From: CAIXTV01 sp964543995
Lineage (GTDB): Bacteria > Bacteroidota > Bacteroidia > Bacteroidales > CAIXTV01
DNA length: 44,380 nucleotides
Assembly: GCA_964543995.1 (NCBI GenBank)
Contig: CAZJBB010000005.1
Coordinates: 1 to 44,380 of the forward strand
Direction: 5' to 3'
Positions 15,813 through 23,600 of the stretch are shown one piece after another. How positions within the stretch are numbered: position 1 is the first letter of the stretch; each line of letters begins with the position of its first letter. A model generated the notes under the pieces. That model made no database searches, was not told the origin of the DNA, and saw only the letters and a list, made by a program, of their open reading frames with translations. Both the position numbers and the translations under genes were made by a program.

Positions 15813-17308
15813 ATAGGTCGCTCCTACGGAGCTCCAATGGGTTGGGTTGCTTCAATTCTACAAACAGAGGACTCCTACGGAGTCTCTTTCAGGTCACCAA
15901 CAATAATAAGACTCCCATGGCGCATCATTCAAACCAAAGCCCCATTTCAACTACAAGCAATAAAGATGTTTTCGGGAATAGAAATTGTAATCAATGCTTT
16001 GAAGGAGTATAGATAATATAGTGCACGTTTTGCATTTACCAGATTGTAACTCGAAAAAATGACTCTGTAGGAGCTATGCGTGAATAGTAAAATTTCATGA
16101 AAAATAAGCTCCGTAGGAGCTAAGCGTTTGTAGAAAATATACCATAACGCACCAACAAGCTCCTTAGGAGCGCCCAGTCCTGACTTCTGACAATTAGTTC
16201 TGTAGTTTATTTATAAGATTCTCAAGACGTTAAATTCATTTTTAAAGTAAAAAATCAAAAAAAAGAAAAATTGGTGTTAGTGAGAAAAAACTCATTTTTA
16301 TAAAAGCTATATTGCAAATATTCAATGGTTTAATAATCGTAAAAACCCAAAAGCGTCACAAGTCAGGAATAAACAGGTCGCTCCTACGGAGCTCCAATGG
16401 GTTGGGAGGCTTCAATTCTGAAAACAGTGGACTCCTTCGGAGTCTCTTTCAGGTCACCAACAATAATAAGACTCCCAAGGCGCATCATTTAAACCAAAGC
16501 CCCATTTCAACTACAAGGAAGAAAGATTTTTTTAAGTATAAAAAGTGTAATCAATGCTATTAAGGAGTAAAGATAATATAATGCACGTTTTGCATTTACC
16601 AGATTGTAACTCGAAAAAATGACACTGTAGGAGCTATGCGTGAATAGTGAAATTTCACAAAAAAACAAGCTCCGTAGGAGCAAACCGTTTGTAGTAAAAA
16701 TACCATAACGTACCAACAAGCTCCTTAGGAGCGCCCCGTACTGCCTTCTGACAATTAGTTCGGTAGTTTATTTGTAAGATTTTCAAGACGTTAAATTCAT
16801 TTTTAAAGTAAAAAATCAAAAAAAAAGAAAAATTGGTGTTAGTGAGAAAAACTCATTTTTATAAAAGCTATATTGCAAATATTCAATGGTTTAATAATCG
16901 TAAAAACCCAAAAGCGTCACAAGTCAGGAATAAACAGGTCGCTCCTACGGAGCTCCAATGGGTTGGGATGCTTCAATTCTACAAACAGAGGACTCCTACG
17001 GAGTCTCTTTCAGGTCACCAACAATAATAAGACTCCCAAGGCGCATCATTCAAACCAAAGCCCCATTTCAACTACAAGGAAGAAAGATGTTTTTGGGAAT
17101 AGAAATTGTAATCAATGCTATTAAGGAGTAAAGATAATATAGTGCACATTTTGCATTTACCAGATTGTAACTCGAAAAAATGGCTCCGGAGGAGCAAACC
17201 GTGAATAGTAAAATTTCACGAAAAATAAGCTCCGTAGGAGCTAAGTGTTTGTAGAAAAAACAACACAACCCACCAGCAAGCTCCGTAGGAGCGACCCGTA
17301 AACTATCG
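15806..17308 (+). repeat. Tandem ~560-bp repeat array derived from the transposase element
   Basis: Three units with start points at about 15811, 16371 and 16932 (periods 560 and 561); the third is truncated near 17308. Each unit begins with the transposase right end (GAATAAA then a GTCGCTCCTACGGAGC palindrome). It continues with GACTCCTACGGAGTC, a GGTCACCAACAATAATAAGA stretch and a segment resembling the transposase left end (TTTGCATTTACCAGATTGTA and a following CGAAAAAATG). It then carries further palindromes; the first two units finish with an AT-rich tail ending AAGTCAGGAATAAAC. The short ORFs across this array are repeat translations, not genes. Unit 3 has the best preserved palindromes, including GGCTCCGGAGGAGC near 17182. 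No spacers of CRISPR type are present. The array holds no supported coding gene. Confidence 0.8.
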
Positions 17309-17374
17309 AAAACTTTTTTTGAAAAAGATGTGTTGACTTTTGAGAAAGCAAAGCGTAGCTTTGTGAGAAAAAAC

Positions 17375-18253
17375 ATGATTAAAATAATCCTAAATGAGAG
17401 CCAAAATCCATGGAGCGGCTTTTGTCCACAATTGGTTTCAGGCTTAATAAGCAGTATTATCGGATTTGGTGGGGCTTTTTTACTTTTTTGGTGTAATACA
17501 AAGAAGGAAAAAGAAAGAATTAGAAAGGCTGAATTAAAAGAGCTTAATGAATTTTTTGAATACTTGAAATTTTCAATTCAACGTTTAATTCCTTCTGCAA
17601 TTAAGCAGGCTGAATCTTTTAGGGGTTTAACGCTGCAATTAAAAGAACAGCAAGTTGTAGAATTTAAAATTGCAATTATTACTGCTTTTAATTTAAAATG
17701 GATTGAAACTATTGATAGAATAAAAATGCAAAGAGCTTTTTTCAAAAACTTAAAAAGCTTAAATGAGGATAAATTTTATTTCTATAATCAAATTTTAACA
17801 AGGTTAGATTTACTTTCTGTCATTCAACAAAGATTTGAAAAGGAATTTAGGGAATATATGAGTAATAACATTCAATTTGAAAATCTTTATAATGCAGCGA
17901 AAGAATGTCCTTTAGCTCTTGTTGATTTAATTTCACTTAAAATTGAGAACAATCAGGATTTGGAGAATTATGAGTCAGAAATTATCGAAGTTACAAAGGA
18001 GTGGATTGAAAAGCCTCTAATTCAAAGGAATGAAATGTACGCAACGCAATATGGCTACGTTTCTAAGTTAGAGAAGCTATTGCAATCAAATCCTCAATTG
18101 CTTGATCTGAAAAAAGCATATAGAGATTGCACCTTCGCATTTAAAAGTTACGAAAAAAACAAAGCTGCCTTTTCTGGTCAATTTGAAAAATATGCATTAA
18201 GCATTGAGCAATCAATAATGAGATTAATGGTTGTTTTAAGAATAATGGAATAG
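17375..18253 (+). CDS. Membrane-anchored protein of unknown function
   Basis: A 292-residue protein starting at the ATG at 17375; a GTG 45 bases upstream is possible but runs into repeat-flanking sequence. One transmembrane segment lies at about 22-40 (SGLISSIIGFGGAFLLFW), with a following KKEKERIRK stop-transfer patch. The rest, about 250 residues, is predicted helical and cytoplasmic, with leucine- and lysine-rich amphipathic stretches and no enzyme motif I recognise. It is AT-rich and sits alone between the mobile repeat array and tRNA-Arg, a position typical of accessory genes. Membrane-anchored helical proteins of this size occur among phage-defence and stress proteins, but nothing here proves that role. 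Confidence 0.65.
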   Translation: MIKIILNESQNPWSGFCPQLVSGLISSIIGFGGAFLLFWCNTKKEKERIRKAELKELNEFFEYLKFSIQRLIPSAIKQAESFRGLTLQLKEQQVVEFKIAIITAFNLKWIETIDRIKMQRAFFKNLKSLNEDKFYFYNQILTRLDLLSVIQQRFEKEFREYMSNNIQFENLYNAAKECPLALVDLISLKIENNQDLENYESEIIEVTKEWIEKPLIQRNEMYATQYGYVSKLEKLLQSNPQLLDLKKAYRDCTFAFKSYEKNKAAFSGQFEKYALSIEQSIMRLMVVLRIME

Positions 18254-18366
18254 ATGCATTAACTAGAAATGATGATTTGAAAATATTAGAGTCAGATTTT
18301 TAATGAGTCATGCCACACATTCAAGGCAAGAATTCCAATGCATGAAGTAGATATTGATATAATTTA

Positions 18367-18374
18367 TACTTTTG
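18367..18374 (+). promoter_or_regulatory. -7 promoter box of tRNA-Arg
   Basis: TACTTTTG matches TAnnTTTG and ends 18 bases before the first base of the mature tRNA, a fitting distance for a short 5' leader. No clear -33 element was identified. Confidence 0.55.
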
Positions 18375-18392
18375 CAGCAACATCAATGTTTT

Positions 18393-18464
18393 GGCCTCAT
18401 AGTTCAATGGATAGAACGGAAGTTTCCTAAACTTTAAATCCAGGTTCGATTCCTGGTGGGGCCA
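18393..18464 (+). tRNA. tRNA-Arg (anticodon CCT)
   Basis: A complete cloverleaf can be drawn. The acceptor stem is GGCCTCA with TGGGGCC (one T-G pair). The D stem is GTTC/GAAC and the anticodon stem GAAGT/ACTTT. The anticodon loop TTCCTAA gives anticodon CCT, which reads AGG codons. The T arm is CCAGG-TTCGATT-CCTGG. The discriminator is A at 18464 and CCA is encoded at 18465-18467. No copy of the tRNA 3' end was seen in the neighbouring accessory region, so there is no sign that it served as an integration site. Confidence 0.96.
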
Positions 18465-18547
18465 CCATTAACAAGGCTTATTTATTGCTTTATAAAGCGC
18501 AATATCAAATTGTTAACAAACTTTATTCCCTATTGCCTCAATACAAG

Positions 18548-19423
18548 ATGCGTTTTCTTAAGAAATCTTTTCTTCTTGTTTTTCTTTTAAATGCAAGCGG
18601 TCTTTATGCGCAAGATTGCGACAGTTGTCCCGGACACATCCAAATTACCCAACTTCAAACCGGACTGGAATTTATCGAATATGTTTCACCATTGTCAACC
18701 TTTTCAGGAGATTCCAAAATTCAAATACTACGCATTGATCCAGCCTATTATGATTTCGAACTCTATAACTCCACCGCTATCGATGGCATAAACCGAACCG
18801 CTAGAGAATGGGCCGATACATTTAATTTAGTCGCAACAATTAATGCCGGAATGTATAACCTGAAAGACTACCTAACCAACAGGGGTTTTATGAAAAACTT
18901 TCTACATTATAATAATCCCAAAAAGGACAAGAATTGGGGCGCAGCACTTGGTTTTAATGCTAAAGATGCAACAGTAGCTCCTTTTGAAATATATGATTTA
19001 ACCTGTACCAAATGGGAAGATGTTGAACCTCATTATAATACTGTAATTCAGTCGATGCGCATTTTCGATTGTTATGGAACTGCACAACCTTGGAAAAAAA
19101 GGGCAAAGCTTACCTCGAGTTTATGCATACTGGCATTAGACAGCAAATACAGGGTGCTTTTTATTTTTACCCGTTCTTTATATAGTATGAGTCAATTTAT
19201 TCAGATTATGCAGCAAATGCCCTTGGATGTTAAAAAAGCGGTGTATATGGAAGGAGGACCTGAATCTTCGATGTACATTTGCTCCGGCGAATTCGAAAGA
19301 GAACTTTTTGGTAATTACATAACCAACTATTTTCAGATTAAAAACAACGAGAAAATTTGGAAACTGCCGAATATTATAGGGATAAAAAGGAAAATGTCAT
19401 CCAATTATCAAAATTTCAAGTAG
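18548..19423 (+). CDS. Phosphodiester glycosidase family (NAGPA-like) secreted protein
   Basis: A 291-residue exported protein. The ATG at 18548 gives a proper signal peptide (FLKKSFLLVFLLNASGLYAQ); the frame is open further upstream only through a TTG. The mature part follows the NAGPA/DUF2233 layout: an early strand IQILRIDPAYYDFEL, the core VATINAGMYN (about 97-106), an NRGFMKN segment, WGAALGFN, and the late MEGGPESSMYI motif (about 235-245) in place of the usual LDGGGSS. The family includes the mammalian uncovering enzyme and bacterial periplasmic enzymes acting on sugar phosphodiesters. The substrate here is unknown. It lies 80 bases after tRNA-Arg and is convergent with the ECF operon, separated from it by a terminator hairpin. 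Confidence 0.8.
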   Translation: MRFLKKSFLLVFLLNASGLYAQDCDSCPGHIQITQLQTGLEFIEYVSPLSTFSGDSKIQILRIDPAYYDFELYNSTAIDGINRTAREWADTFNLVATINAGMYNLKDYLTNRGFMKNFLHYNNPKKDKNWGAALGFNAKDATVAPFEIYDLTCTKWEDVEPHYNTVIQSMRIFDCYGTAQPWKKRAKLTSSLCILALDSKYRVLFIFTRSLYSMSQFIQIMQQMPLDVKKAVYMEGGPESSMYICSGEFERELFGNYITNYFQIKNNEKIWKLPNIIGIKRKMSSNYQNFK

Positions 19424-19436
19424 ATAGCTTTATAAC

Positions 19437-19466
19437 AAAAAAAAGAGCCTTCATGGGGCTCTTTCT
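19437..19466. terminator. Bidirectional terminator
   Basis: AAAGAGCC (19442-19449) pairs with GGCTCTTT (19457-19464) around a short loop, with A-runs on the left and T on the right. It lies between two convergent genes ending at 19423 and 19485 and can serve both strands. Confidence 0.75.
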
Positions 19467-19484
19467 AATAATGGATTAAGAAAT

Positions 19485-19982
19485 TTACTCTTCTTTTTCC
19501 TGCATTTTTCCTTTTCTGCGTTCTCTTACTTTTTTTACTAAGTCCTTTTTGAATTCTTTTTCAGCTTTTTGCAACGTAGCCACTTTTTTAACAGGAATCA
19601 CTTTTTTAAATTTTGCTACATACTCTTTTTTCAAATCAAGCATTTTTTGGGCATGAACAAACTGATTGTCGATAAATGCGCTGGCTTCCTCGTTGGTCAT
19701 TTGGTCAAGACCTTTATCTTTCAAGGGTTTATTTACTTCTCTGAATTCTTTGGTTAAAGTTTCTTTTTTAGCTTCGTATTCGTTGTACACCGGCCAAAAA
19801 ACTTTAGCTTCATCAGTAGTAAGTGCCAATTGTTGCGTTATAAAGGCAACTTTTTGAGATTCGATTTTTTCTTTAATGATTTTGCGTTTTTCGCCTTTTT
19901 GGGCATAAGTGAGCATCGAAATGGCGAGAAATACGAGCATAAAGCTCCATTTTGTTAGGTTGAATTTTTGTACAGTTTTCAT
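19485..19982 (-). CDS. Spy/CpxP-like periplasmic protein of an ECF sigma operon
   Basis: A 165-residue exported protein with a signal peptide (about 12-27, WSFMLVFLAISMLTYAQ). The mature part is highly charged and helical. It has an LALTTDEAKVFWPVYNEYEAKK segment and a second QKMLDLKKEYVAKFKKVI helix, resembling the paired helices of Spy/CpxP-type chaperone or sensor proteins. In Bacteroidota such proteins commonly follow an ECF sigma gene and are annotated as sensors of it; that role is taken from context, not shown. Last of three genes with the sigma factor and the membrane protein, with 11 bases between it and the gene before. The C-terminus is a lysine/arginine/glutamate-rich tail. Confidence 0.72.
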   Translation of the reverse strand: MKTVQKFNLTKWSFMLVFLAISMLTYAQKGEKRKIIKEKIESQKVAFITQQLALTTDEAKVFWPVYNEYEAKKETLTKEFREVNKPLKDKGLDQMTNEEASAFIDNQFVHAQKMLDLKKEYVAKFKKVIPVKKVATLQKAEKEFKKDLVKKVRERRKGKMQEKEE

Positions 19983-19993
19983 AAGGGTTTAGT

Positions 19994-20494
19994 TTAAAGT
20001 TCATAAATATTATCTAGGATATTTTCATCATCTAAGTATTCGTTAACGTCACTTTCCGAAATGTTATTTTCGTTGAGGGTTTTATTTAAATCATATTTTT
20101 CTATTTTAGGAAGTACCGCCCCATCATGACGGGTGTATTTGGAAAGAGAATCATTCACTTTTACATGTTTTCGGTTGGTGTCGTTAGGAAAAAGGTTGTT
20201 TTGGGCTAAATATGAATCTTTCGGATTTTGATTCACAAATAGAATAAGAACACTAGAAATGAGTGCAAAAGCCAATACAACCATGATCCACCTGACGGCT
20301 AACTTAGGGTTGGTAAAAGAAAAATGAGCAGAAGCATGAGCGTGAATTCGATGGTTAATGTGGATAGGAAGTGTATCGAAGTAATCTTCTGGAACAGAAA
20401 AAGGATTCACTTTTTCATTTTTCAAAAATTCACTCGATACACCATCATCTTTTTCTGAAGAAATATATTGAGGGTTGTTGGGGTCGGTTTTCAT
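19994..20494 (-). CDS. Single-pass membrane protein, possible anti-sigma factor
   Basis: A 166-residue protein with one membrane helix at about 66-87 (LAVRWIMVVLAFALISSVLILF). Before it is the NPFSVPEDYFDTLPIHI segment (30-46), a pattern seen in many Bacteroidota proteins encoded next to ECF sigma factors, then a histidine-rich HINHRIHAHASAH stretch. No zinc-binding HxxxCxxC anti-sigma motif is present. The C-terminal, probably periplasmic part is acidic and ends in SDVNEYLDDENILDNIYEL. Placed 40 bases after the sigma gene, it is the natural candidate to hold the sigma factor at the membrane, but this is inference from position. Confidence 0.6.
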   Translation of the reverse strand: MKTDPNNPQYISSEKDDGVSSEFLKNEKVNPFSVPEDYFDTLPIHINHRIHAHASAHFSFTNPKLAVRWIMVVLAFALISSVLILFVNQNPKDSYLAQNNLFPNDTNRKHVKVNDSLSKYTRHDGAVLPKIEKYDLNKTLNENNISESDVNEYLDDENILDNIYEL

Positions 20495-20534
20495 AATCAG
20501 AATTTAGTGTAAGACACAGGTCGTAAAAAAAGGT

Positions 20535-21083
20535 TTAATTTTCAGAAACAAATTTTTCGATTTTTTTTACCGCCAAATGATAGGAAGCTTTTAAGGCACC
20601 CACTGAAGTACCCAAAATTTCTGAGATTTTCTCATAGGGCAATTCGTCGTAATACCTCATGTTGAAAGTTAATCTTTGTTTGGGAGGCAATGTCAGTAAT
20701 GCTTGTTGCAAGGTTCTTTCAATATGATTTCCATTAAATCCGGCATCGTCTTTTAAGGCATTTGAAAGATGGGTTTCGTAATTAGAGAAGCTAAGAAAGG
20801 ATTTAATTTTTTGTTTATTAATAAAGGTAATGGTTTCATTAACACTGATTCGGTAAATCCATGTCGAAAGTTGAGAGGCTTCTCTAAAGTTATTCAAATT
20901 ACGCCAAACTTTAATAAAGACATTTTGGGTAATATCATCGGCATCTTCATGGTTCATTACCATACGCCGAACATTCCAGTATATTTGCTTCTGGTATTTT
21001 CTTACCATCAGATTAAAAGCATAATCGCTGGTATCCGCTTTGCGAAACATTTCCAACAGTTCTATATCGGTGTATTCTGACAT
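20535..21083 (-). CDS. ECF-type RNA polymerase sigma factor
   Basis: A 182-residue sigma-70 family protein containing only regions 2 and 4. Region 2 includes the core-binding and -10-reading segment HEDADDITQNVFIKVWRNL and LSTWIYRISVNETITFINK (about 41-96). Region 4 has the helix-turn-helix LPYEKISEILGTSVGALKAS near the C-terminus. It directs RNA polymerase to a small regulon, probably including its own operon. It is followed by a membrane protein and a Spy-like periplasmic protein and preceded by transketolase genes on the same strand. No autoregulatory promoter can be picked out by eye. Confidence 0.93.
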   Translation of the reverse strand: MSEYTDIELLEMFRKADTSDYAFNLMVRKYQKQIYWNVRRMVMNHEDADDITQNVFIKVWRNLNNFREASQLSTWIYRISVNETITFINKQKIKSFLSFSNYETHLSNALKDDAGFNGNHIERTLQQALLTLPPKQRLTFNMRYYDELPYEKISEILGTSVGALKASYHLAVKKIEKFVSEN

Positions 21084-21085
21084 AC

Positions 21086-21265
21086 TTACTTAGGTAGAAT
21101 TAACGCAATTGATATAAACCCAAAGCACATAGCAAGAGCAATAAGAGAATACAATGTAGAAACTGAGGAAATCCTTTTAGTGACTCTTAAAAACGTCTTT
21201 GCTTCCCAAAAATAAAAAGCGGCCTTATCTGCTTTTCTTCCTATCCATTGCCTTAAGTGCCGCAT
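21086..21265 (-). CDS. Possible small membrane protein ahead of the sigma factor
   Basis: A 59-codon frame whose start overlaps the end of the transketolase C-terminal subunit gene by 41 bases and whose stop lies 2 bases before the sigma factor ATG. The last 25 residues are hydrophobic (TLYSLIALAMCFGFISIALI), preceded by a basic KTFLRVTKR patch, consistent with a single-pass membrane peptide. It fills the 141-base gap exactly, and its stop/start spacing would suit coupling to the sigma gene. No homology is recognised and no ribosome-binding site was identified. It may equally be a chance frame. Confidence 0.25.
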   Translation of the reverse strand: MRHLRQWIGRKADKAAFYFWEAKTFLRVTKRISSVSTLYSLIALAMCFGFISIALILPK

Positions 21266-22187
21266 CCACAATATGTTGTGTTTCGAGGCCGTATTTTTCA
21301 AGGAGTTGTTCAGGGGTTCCACTTTCACCAAAGCTATCATTAACAGCAACCATTTCTAAAGGCATAGGCAGATTGAGTGCAAGCCATTGGGCAATACTGT
21401 CGCCCAAGCCTCCATTTCTTAGATGTTCTTCTGCTGTAACTACGCATTTTGTTTTATTTACAGATTGTTTGACAGCCTCTACATCCAAAGGTTTAATGGT
21501 GTGTATATTGATAACTTCTGCATTGATGCCTTTTTCATTTAAAATCTTGCATGCTTCCAAGGCTTTCCACACCAAATGACCTGTAGCAAAAATAGTTACA
21601 TCTGTTCCCGGAACCAATAAAACGGCTTTCCCGATGATAAATTCCTGATCTTCCGGAGTGAAGTTGGGCACCTTGGGCCTTCCGAAACGTAAATACACAG
21701 GTCCAACATATTTTGCTATGGCAATGGTTGCGGCTTTGGTTTGATTGTAATCACAAGGATTTATAACCACCATGTTAGGTAACATTTTCATCAACCCAAT
21801 ATCTTCCATAATTTGGTGAGTTGCACCATCTTCCCCTAGTGTGATGCCTGCATGTGAGGCGCAAATTTTCACATTTTTATTGGAATAGGCCACGGATTGA
21901 CGAATTTGGTCATACACCCGCCCGCTGGCAAAGTTGGCAAAGGTTCCGGTAAAGGGAATTTTCCCTCCAATAGTCATGCCGGCAGCCATCCCTATCATAT
22001 TGGCCTCAGCAATACCGGTTTGGAAAAAACGACTTGGAAAATCTTTAGCAAACTCGTCCATTTTAAGGGATCCGATTAAGTCGGCACACAATGCCACAAT
22101 GTTTTCATTTTGTTTTGCCGCTTCCACTAAACCTGCCCCAAAACCGGAGCGGGTATCTTTCATATCCTTATTTTTAAAAGTATCCAT
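21225..22187 (-). CDS. Transketolase, C-terminal subunit
   Basis: The C-terminal half of a split transketolase, 320 residues, holding the pyrimidine-binding and C-terminal domains. Visible motifs are FFQTGIAEANMIGMAAGM with the conserved glutamate E61 that activates thiamine diphosphate, GEDGATHQIMEDIGLMKMLP for substrate binding, and a final TVVTAEEHL-type strand (CVVTAEEHLRNGGLGDS). It works with the N-terminal subunit encoded at 23601-24446 in the non-oxidative pentose phosphate pathway. Unusually, a 463-residue vWA gene lies between the two halves. It starts 11 bases after that gene. A second ATG at residue 9 is possible. Confidence 0.92.
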   Translation of the reverse strand: MDTFKNKDMKDTRSGFGAGLVEAAKQNENIVALCADLIGSLKMDEFAKDFPSRFFQTGIAEANMIGMAAGMTIGGKIPFTGTFANFASGRVYDQIRQSVAYSNKNVKICASHAGITLGEDGATHQIMEDIGLMKMLPNMVVINPCDYNQTKAATIAIAKYVGPVYLRFGRPKVPNFTPEDQEFIIGKAVLLVPGTDVTIFATGHLVWKALEACKILNEKGINAEVINIHTIKPLDVEAVKQSVNKTKCVVTAEEHLRNGGLGDSIAQWLALNLPMPLEMVAVNDSFGESGTPEQLLEKYGLETQHIVDAALKAMDRKKSR

Positions 22188-22198
22188 GCAAAAAGGTT

Positions 22199-23590
22199 TT
22201 ATTGATATATGTTAACCCGAACGGTAATTCCCGATTCAACTTTAAATTTTTTTTCTATAGAATAAATGGATTTGTTAGCAAACTTTGCCCTAAACACCAC
22301 CTTATAACTTCCAGGTAATAAGATTAGAGACTCCTGCTGCTCATTTTCTCTCATATTATATATTAGCTCCAATTTATTGTCTTTTTCTAAGAAAACCTGA
22401 CCATACCCATTTATGGTTTTTTGAATTACTGCAATTCCCGGCATGGGTATTTCTACTTTAGTGGTATAACTTTGTTTAATTTCAACATCATACACTTTAA
22501 AGCGCGGAAGACTTAAAATTTCCAGATCATACTTTCCGGTTATATATTTTTCTATTTGGTCGAAGTTTTGCACGTTAATGGTTTCCATCTTCCCTTTTTG
22601 ACGCACAATACACTGAATGTCTTTCACGTTTTTACCTCCACCACCAAGCACGCCCATTTTTAAATATCCCTGAGGGCAACTAACCGGAATGATGGTGTGT
22701 TTTCCAGGAACTAAGCTTACATTTTTTACTCCGGTGGGAGGAATCGTATGTACAACCACATCATATTTCAATAAGGGGTCAATAGACAAGGTATCTGGCA
22801 GCCCTTTTCCGTTGAAAGTGTGTATATAGTTATACTTTATGAGCCCTGAAAAACTGTCAAAAAAGGACATGTTGACATTGGTTTCCGTTGGATTGTTCTC
22901 TTCGTCGAGGAGATTGACTTGGGCGGTAGTAGAATTCAACGCTTGAGAAATCACCACATTGAGCGCTTTGGTAAAGTCCGCTTCTTTGGATGCATCGAAA
23001 TAGGTTCCAACGCAATCAAAAGCATCTTTGAAGTCTTTGCCGATGCCAATAATAAAAGGTTTAAGAATAATTCCTTTTTGCTGCAGCATTTTAGAAACGG
23101 CACATGGATCGCCACTGCATTCTTCAATTCCATCGGTGATAAGGATAATGATGTTTCTACAATTATCACAAGGGGTAAAGTCGTCTCCGGCTTGCTCGAG
23201 GGATCGCGCAATGGGGGTTGTTCCTCTAGGAATTAAGGCTTTTAAAACCTTGCGAATGTGGGCGGTAGTATTCACCCCAATGGGGACTTCCAATTTCGAA
23301 TCGTCGCAATCTTGTGGAGGAAAATCTTTTTGATGACCATACACCCTGAGTCCAATTTCGAGAAAAGGAATGTTTTTTATGCTGTCCAGTAAATTAGAAA
23401 GCAACTTTTGAGCGATGGTAATTTTGCGATCACTTTGCCATTTGGCATACATACTCTGTGAAGCATCAAAAATAAACAAAATCCGAGTGGTTTTTTGAAG
23501 CTGTGGTTTATCCATGCCTAGCTGAGCACTCAGGTTCCCAAGGCAAGCAACAAAACAAGTTAATAGTAAAAATGACTTAAAAATTCGCAT
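22199..23590 (-). CDS. Exported vWA-domain protein within the transketolase operon
   Basis: A 463-residue protein with a signal peptide (FKSFLLLTCFVACLGNLSAQ, 4-23) and a von Willebrand factor A domain at about 35-230. The metal-ion-dependent adhesion site is complete: DASQS at 42-46, threonine 124/125 (RGTTPIA) and D153 (LITDGIEEC). Several cysteines (CDDS, CDNC, CSGDPC) could form disulfides, which fits an extracytoplasmic location. The C-terminal ~230 residues are beta-rich repeats without an assigned family. It starts 10 bases after the transketolase N-subunit gene and ends 11 before the C-subunit gene, so it must be co-transcribed with them. A link to transketolase function is not obvious. 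The ATG at 23590 is preferred over the adjacent GTG. Confidence 0.85.
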   Translation of the reverse strand: MRIFKSFLLLTCFVACLGNLSAQLGMDKPQLQKTTRILFIFDASQSMYAKWQSDRKITIAQKLLSNLLDSIKNIPFLEIGLRVYGHQKDFPPQDCDDSKLEVPIGVNTTAHIRKVLKALIPRGTTPIARSLEQAGDDFTPCDNCRNIIILITDGIEECSGDPCAVSKMLQQKGIILKPFIIGIGKDFKDAFDCVGTYFDASKEADFTKALNVVISQALNSTTAQVNLLDEENNPTETNVNMSFFDSFSGLIKYNYIHTFNGKGLPDTLSIDPLLKYDVVVHTIPPTGVKNVSLVPGKHTIIPVSCPQGYLKMGVLGGGGKNVKDIQCIVRQKGKMETINVQNFDQIEKYITGKYDLEILSLPRFKVYDVEIKQSYTTKVEIPMPGIAVIQKTINGYGQVFLEKDNKLELIYNMRENEQQESLILLPGSYKVVFRAKFANKSIYSIEKKFKVESGITVRVNIYQ

Positions 23591-23600
23591 CACTATGTTA

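Noticed and set aside
16312..17124. Two near-identical 83-codon frames across the repeat units
   Set aside because: They are the same repeat read twice, with palindromes translated as low-complexity peptide. No start signal or family is recognisable.
15806..17308. Regular repeats suggesting a CRISPR array
   Set aside because: The period is about 560 bases, the sequence between palindromes is also repeated, and no cas gene is present. It fits transposase-derived tandem units.
18393..18464. tRNA-Arg as an integration site for the neighbouring accessory region
   Set aside because: No duplicate of the tRNA 3' end and no tyrosine or serine integrase were found in the window.
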